This document shows, in pieces, positions 62,544 to 64,000 of a stretch of DNA of 64,000 bases. The stretch covers positions 310,001-374,000 of the forward strand of contig NZ_CABPSM010000001.1 of assembly GCF_902459555.1 (NCBI RefSeq), in the 5' to 3' direction. The stretch is from Pandoraea horticolens. GTDB lineage: Bacteria > Pseudomonadota > Gammaproteobacteria > Burkholderiales > Burkholderiaceae. How positions within the stretch are numbered: position 1 is the first letter of the stretch; each line of letters begins with the position of its first letter. The notes under the pieces are model-generated. The model was not told where the DNA came from, searched no databases, and worked only from the letters and a program-made list of their open reading frames with translations. A program made the position numbers and the translations under genes.

Positions 62544-63227
62544 TCAGATAGGCAGATGCGCGAGCAGCGGCGCGGCGAACACCATCAGAATGCCGTTGAT
62601 CATCATGACGAGGCTGGCCACCACCCCCTCTTCGCTACCGATCTGGCGAGCCTTGGCGGTGCCGAAACCATGAGCGCCGGCACCGAACGGTGCGCCGCGC
62701 GCCATGCGGGTACGCAACGGCAGCCACGAGAGCAACCCCTCGCCGAGCAACATGCCGATGAACCCGGTGATGATGACGAAGAGCCCCACCAGATCGCGCG
62801 AGCCGCCGACCTGATCGGACACCGCCAGCGCAAACGGCGTCGAGATCGAGCGGGCAAGCAGACTGCGCGCCATCTCGGGCGGCAGCTCGAACAAGCGGGC
62901 AAGCACGAAGGAACTGCCCACGGCCACGATCATCGCGACGAGCACGCCAACGATCAGCGCAAACGCATGCCGGCGAATGATGTCGCGGTGCTCATAGATC
63001 GGTACGGCAAATGCAATCGTCGTGGGGCCGAGCAGCCAAACCAGCCAGCGCGAGTCGGAGATGTATGTCGCGTAAGAAATGTCGCCGCCAACCATCACGG
63101 CGATGAGCAGGATCGGCGCGAGAATCGCCGGGCCGAGCCACACCTTGCCGAAGCGCGCGTAAAGGCGCTTCGACACGTAATAGAGCACGACCGTGAGAAC
63201 GAGCAGCAGCAGCGCCGTATGATTCAT
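62544..63227 (-). CDS. lrgB: LrgB/CidB family membrane protein
   Basis: The 227-residue protein has about six to seven membrane segments and the LrgB pattern: YYVSKRLYARFGKVWLGPAILAPILLIAVM, WLLGPTTIAFAVPIYEHRDIIRRH, SISTPFALAVSDQVGG and FGAGAHGFGTAKARQIGSEEG near the C-terminus. LrgB/CidB proteins modulate murein hydrolase activity or export overflow metabolites together with LrgA/CidA. ATG 63227 is preferred to a TTG five codons earlier. It lies 58 bases after the lrgA gene. Confidence 0.92.
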   Translation of the reverse strand: MNHTALLLLVLTVVLYYVSKRLYARFGKVWLGPAILAPILLIAVMVGGDISYATYISDSRWLVWLLGPTTIAFAVPIYEHRDIIRRHAFALIVGVLVAMIVAVGSSFVLARLFELPPEMARSLLARSISTPFALAVSDQVGGSRDLVGLFVIITGFIGMLLGEGLLSWLPLRTRMARGAPFGAGAHGFGTAKARQIGSEEGVVASLVMMINGILMVFAAPLLAHLPI

Positions 63228-63285
63228 GGCAAGACCCGGCAAGCGCTATCGAGAGGAATGACGGTGAAAACCGGCCCGCGCAGCA

Positions 63286-63744
63286 TCAGCGGGCGTCGTG
63301 CGCATGCGCGCGGCGAACTGCCGGGATGCGAACGAAGGCACGCTTCATGCGACGTTCCGCACGGCAAGCCAGATCGACGGCCAGCGCGGTCGATACCATC
63401 ACGAGCACGGTGCCGACGCCGATCACGGCGAGCAGTTGCAGGCCTTCGTGACGCAGCAGATCGGTGTATTGCATCACGGCCGCGACCATCGGCACGAAGA
63501 AGAGGAGCATCTCGGCCAGAAACCAGTCGGCCCCTCGCTTGATCTTCTCGGTCTTCAACACGCCGCTCATGAGCAGTGCCACGACGGTGAGCAAGCCCAG
63601 CACGCCGCCGGGCAGCGGCAAATGAAAATGACGCGATGCAGCATCGGCCACGAGATAGATGCCCGTGAGCAGCGCAATCTGCCAGACCACGTCGACAATG
63701 CGCTTGCTGCGGCTATACAGACGGCTGGCAATCATCTTGGTCAT
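63286..63744 (-). CDS. lrgA: CidA/LrgA family holin-like protein
   Basis: The 152-residue protein has four hydrophobic helices (VVWQIALLTGIYLVADAASRHF, LPLPGGVLGLLTVVALLMSGVL, FLAEMLLFFVPMVAAVMQY, LLAVIGVGTVLVMVSTALAVDLA). PGGVLGLL and FLAEMLLFFVPMVAAVMQY are diagnostic of CidA/LrgA. The C-terminus is Arg/His-rich. It forms an operon with lrgB and is divergent from a LysR regulator, the arrangement of cidR-cidAB in other bacteria. Confidence 0.93.
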   Translation of the reverse strand: MTKMIASRLYSRSKRIVDVVWQIALLTGIYLVADAASRHFHLPLPGGVLGLLTVVALLMSGVLKTEKIKRGADWFLAEMLLFFVPMVAAVMQYTDLLRHEGLQLLAVIGVGTVLVMVSTALAVDLACRAERRMKRAFVRIPAVRRAHAHDAR

Positions 63745-63824
63745 GTCGGGCTCCCGGGTTTGGCATCAGTATGAAATGCAGTATAAGAAGCACCGCAACA
63801 TAAATATAATGAATTAGTCTCATC

Positions 63825-63845
63825 GGAATGATTCCAAATTGGAAT
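63825..63845. promoter_or_regulatory. overlapping palindromes in the lrgA-lysR divergent promoter
   Basis: ATTCCAA-A-TTGGAAT (63831-63845) is a perfect 15-bp palindrome and overlaps GGAAT-G-ATTCC (63825-63835). They lie in the AT-rich centre of the 196-base divergent region and are good candidates for the LysR regulator's binding site. Confidence 0.55.
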
Positions 63846-63909
63846 AATTTAAGTATTAACCCTAATAGTGCATGAGAGAGCCTTACGGGACGGGGCTTTC
63901 CGCGAAATA

Positions 63910-63924
63910 GCACCAACATGGTGC
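63910..63924. promoter_or_regulatory. perfect NtrC-type palindrome GCACCA-N3-TGGTGC
   Basis: GCACCAACATGGTGC is a perfect 6-3-6 inverted repeat that equals the NtrC box consensus. It ends 16 bases before the LysR start codon. The position so close to the start would suit repression of the LysR gene, or enhancer action on lrgA 166 bases away, but no sigma-54 promoter is seen there. Confidence 0.5.
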
Positions 63925-63940
63925 GAATGAGAGAACCAAA

Positions 63941-64000
63941 ATGGAACTGCGCGCGTTGCGAGGATTTGTGGAAGTTGTGCGACAGCAGAGCTTCACGGCG
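63941..64000 (+). CDS. LysR family transcriptional regulator (N-terminal 20 residues, cut by window edge)
   Basis: ATG 63941 opens a frame MELRALRGFVEVVRQQSFTA that runs to the window end. M-E-L-R-x-L-R-x-F-V-x-V-x-x-x-x-S-F-T-x-A is the stereotyped start of the LysR DNA-binding domain. It is divergent from lrgAB, like CidR of cidABC systems, so it probably regulates that pair. A GAGAA lies ten to fourteen bases before the ATG. Confidence 0.85.
   Translation, partial: MELRALRGFVEVVRQQSFTA

Noticed and set aside
1-64000. Search for tRNA/rRNA genes, CRISPR arrays, insertion sequences and secretion-system genes
   Set aside because: No cloverleaf-like tRNA ends, regularly spaced repeats, transposase motifs or sct/vir/tss-type genes were seen on either strand.

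Overview
The window is GC-rich (roughly 63-67% in most genes) with tightly packed genes, many ATGA/GTGA stop-start overlaps and a gene repertoire typical of Burkholderiales. Ralstonia/Burkholderia-type cues include an S-adenosylhomocysteine riboswitch before ahcY, the urtABCDE-ure cluster, pxpBCA and the ttcA-folB-SDR block. A Pandoraea- or Burkholderia-like chromosome is the best guess; the genus is not proven by the sequence alone. There are no rRNA or tRNA genes, insertion sequences, prophage or CRISPR arrays.

Layout. (1) 1-9120: an accessory catabolic island, all on the minus strand. It holds a NIPSNAP protein (cut by the edge), an MhpA-type FAD monooxygenase, an alpha/beta hydrolase, a DUF1185 protein, a VOC dioxygenase-like protein, a seven-Asp-box BNR protein, an SDR lacking its catalytic residues, a thiamine-diphosphate decarboxylase-type enzyme and an MFS importer. 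CCC-N7-GGG inverted repeats precede both transcription units and suggest one dedicated regulator outside the window. (2) 9284-16746: core genes glmS, glmU, ttcA, folB, a FolM-like SDR, a MidA-type methyltransferase and a DUF2905 protein. (3) 16900-19110: an orphan GltI-type binding protein followed by a YopJ/AvrA-family acetyltransferase effector. (4) 19180-30354: cca, GST, NDUFA9-like, soluble lytic transglycosylase, 5-formyl-THF cyclo-ligase, the 5-oxoprolinase genes pxpBCA, and a class III aminotransferase divergent from a MocR regulator. (5) 30366-33236: a small secreted protein, a GlxA-type regulator and an MFS transporter.

(6) 33297-50893: a nitrogen-scavenging block. The urea ABC transporter urtABCDE sits behind a near-perfect sigma-54 promoter, and ureD follows. 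The remaining urease genes (ureA, hupE, ureBCEFG) are displaced by about 5 kb. That 5 kb contains a large-clostridial-toxin-like glycosyltransferase (candidate host-targeting effector) and a polar amino-acid ABC transporter with its own sigma-54-like promoter. (7) 50921-58372: a ParE/ParD-type toxin-antitoxin pair whose toxin 5' end looks damaged, a TraB/GumN protein, and a dipeptide-type ABC transporter (dppABCDF). (8) 58577-62406: metF, tlyA, a small membrane protein and ahcY with an SAH riboswitch. (9) 62544-64000: an lrgAB (cidAB) pair divergent from a LysR gene that runs off the edge and carries a perfect NtrC-type palindrome just upstream.

The most noteworthy content is the pair of eukaryote-directed enzymes (YopJ-like acetyltransferase, TcdA/TcdB-like glycosyltransferase) embedded among nitrogen-uptake genes, with no secretion apparatus in the window, and the uncharacterised catabolic island with its operator set.
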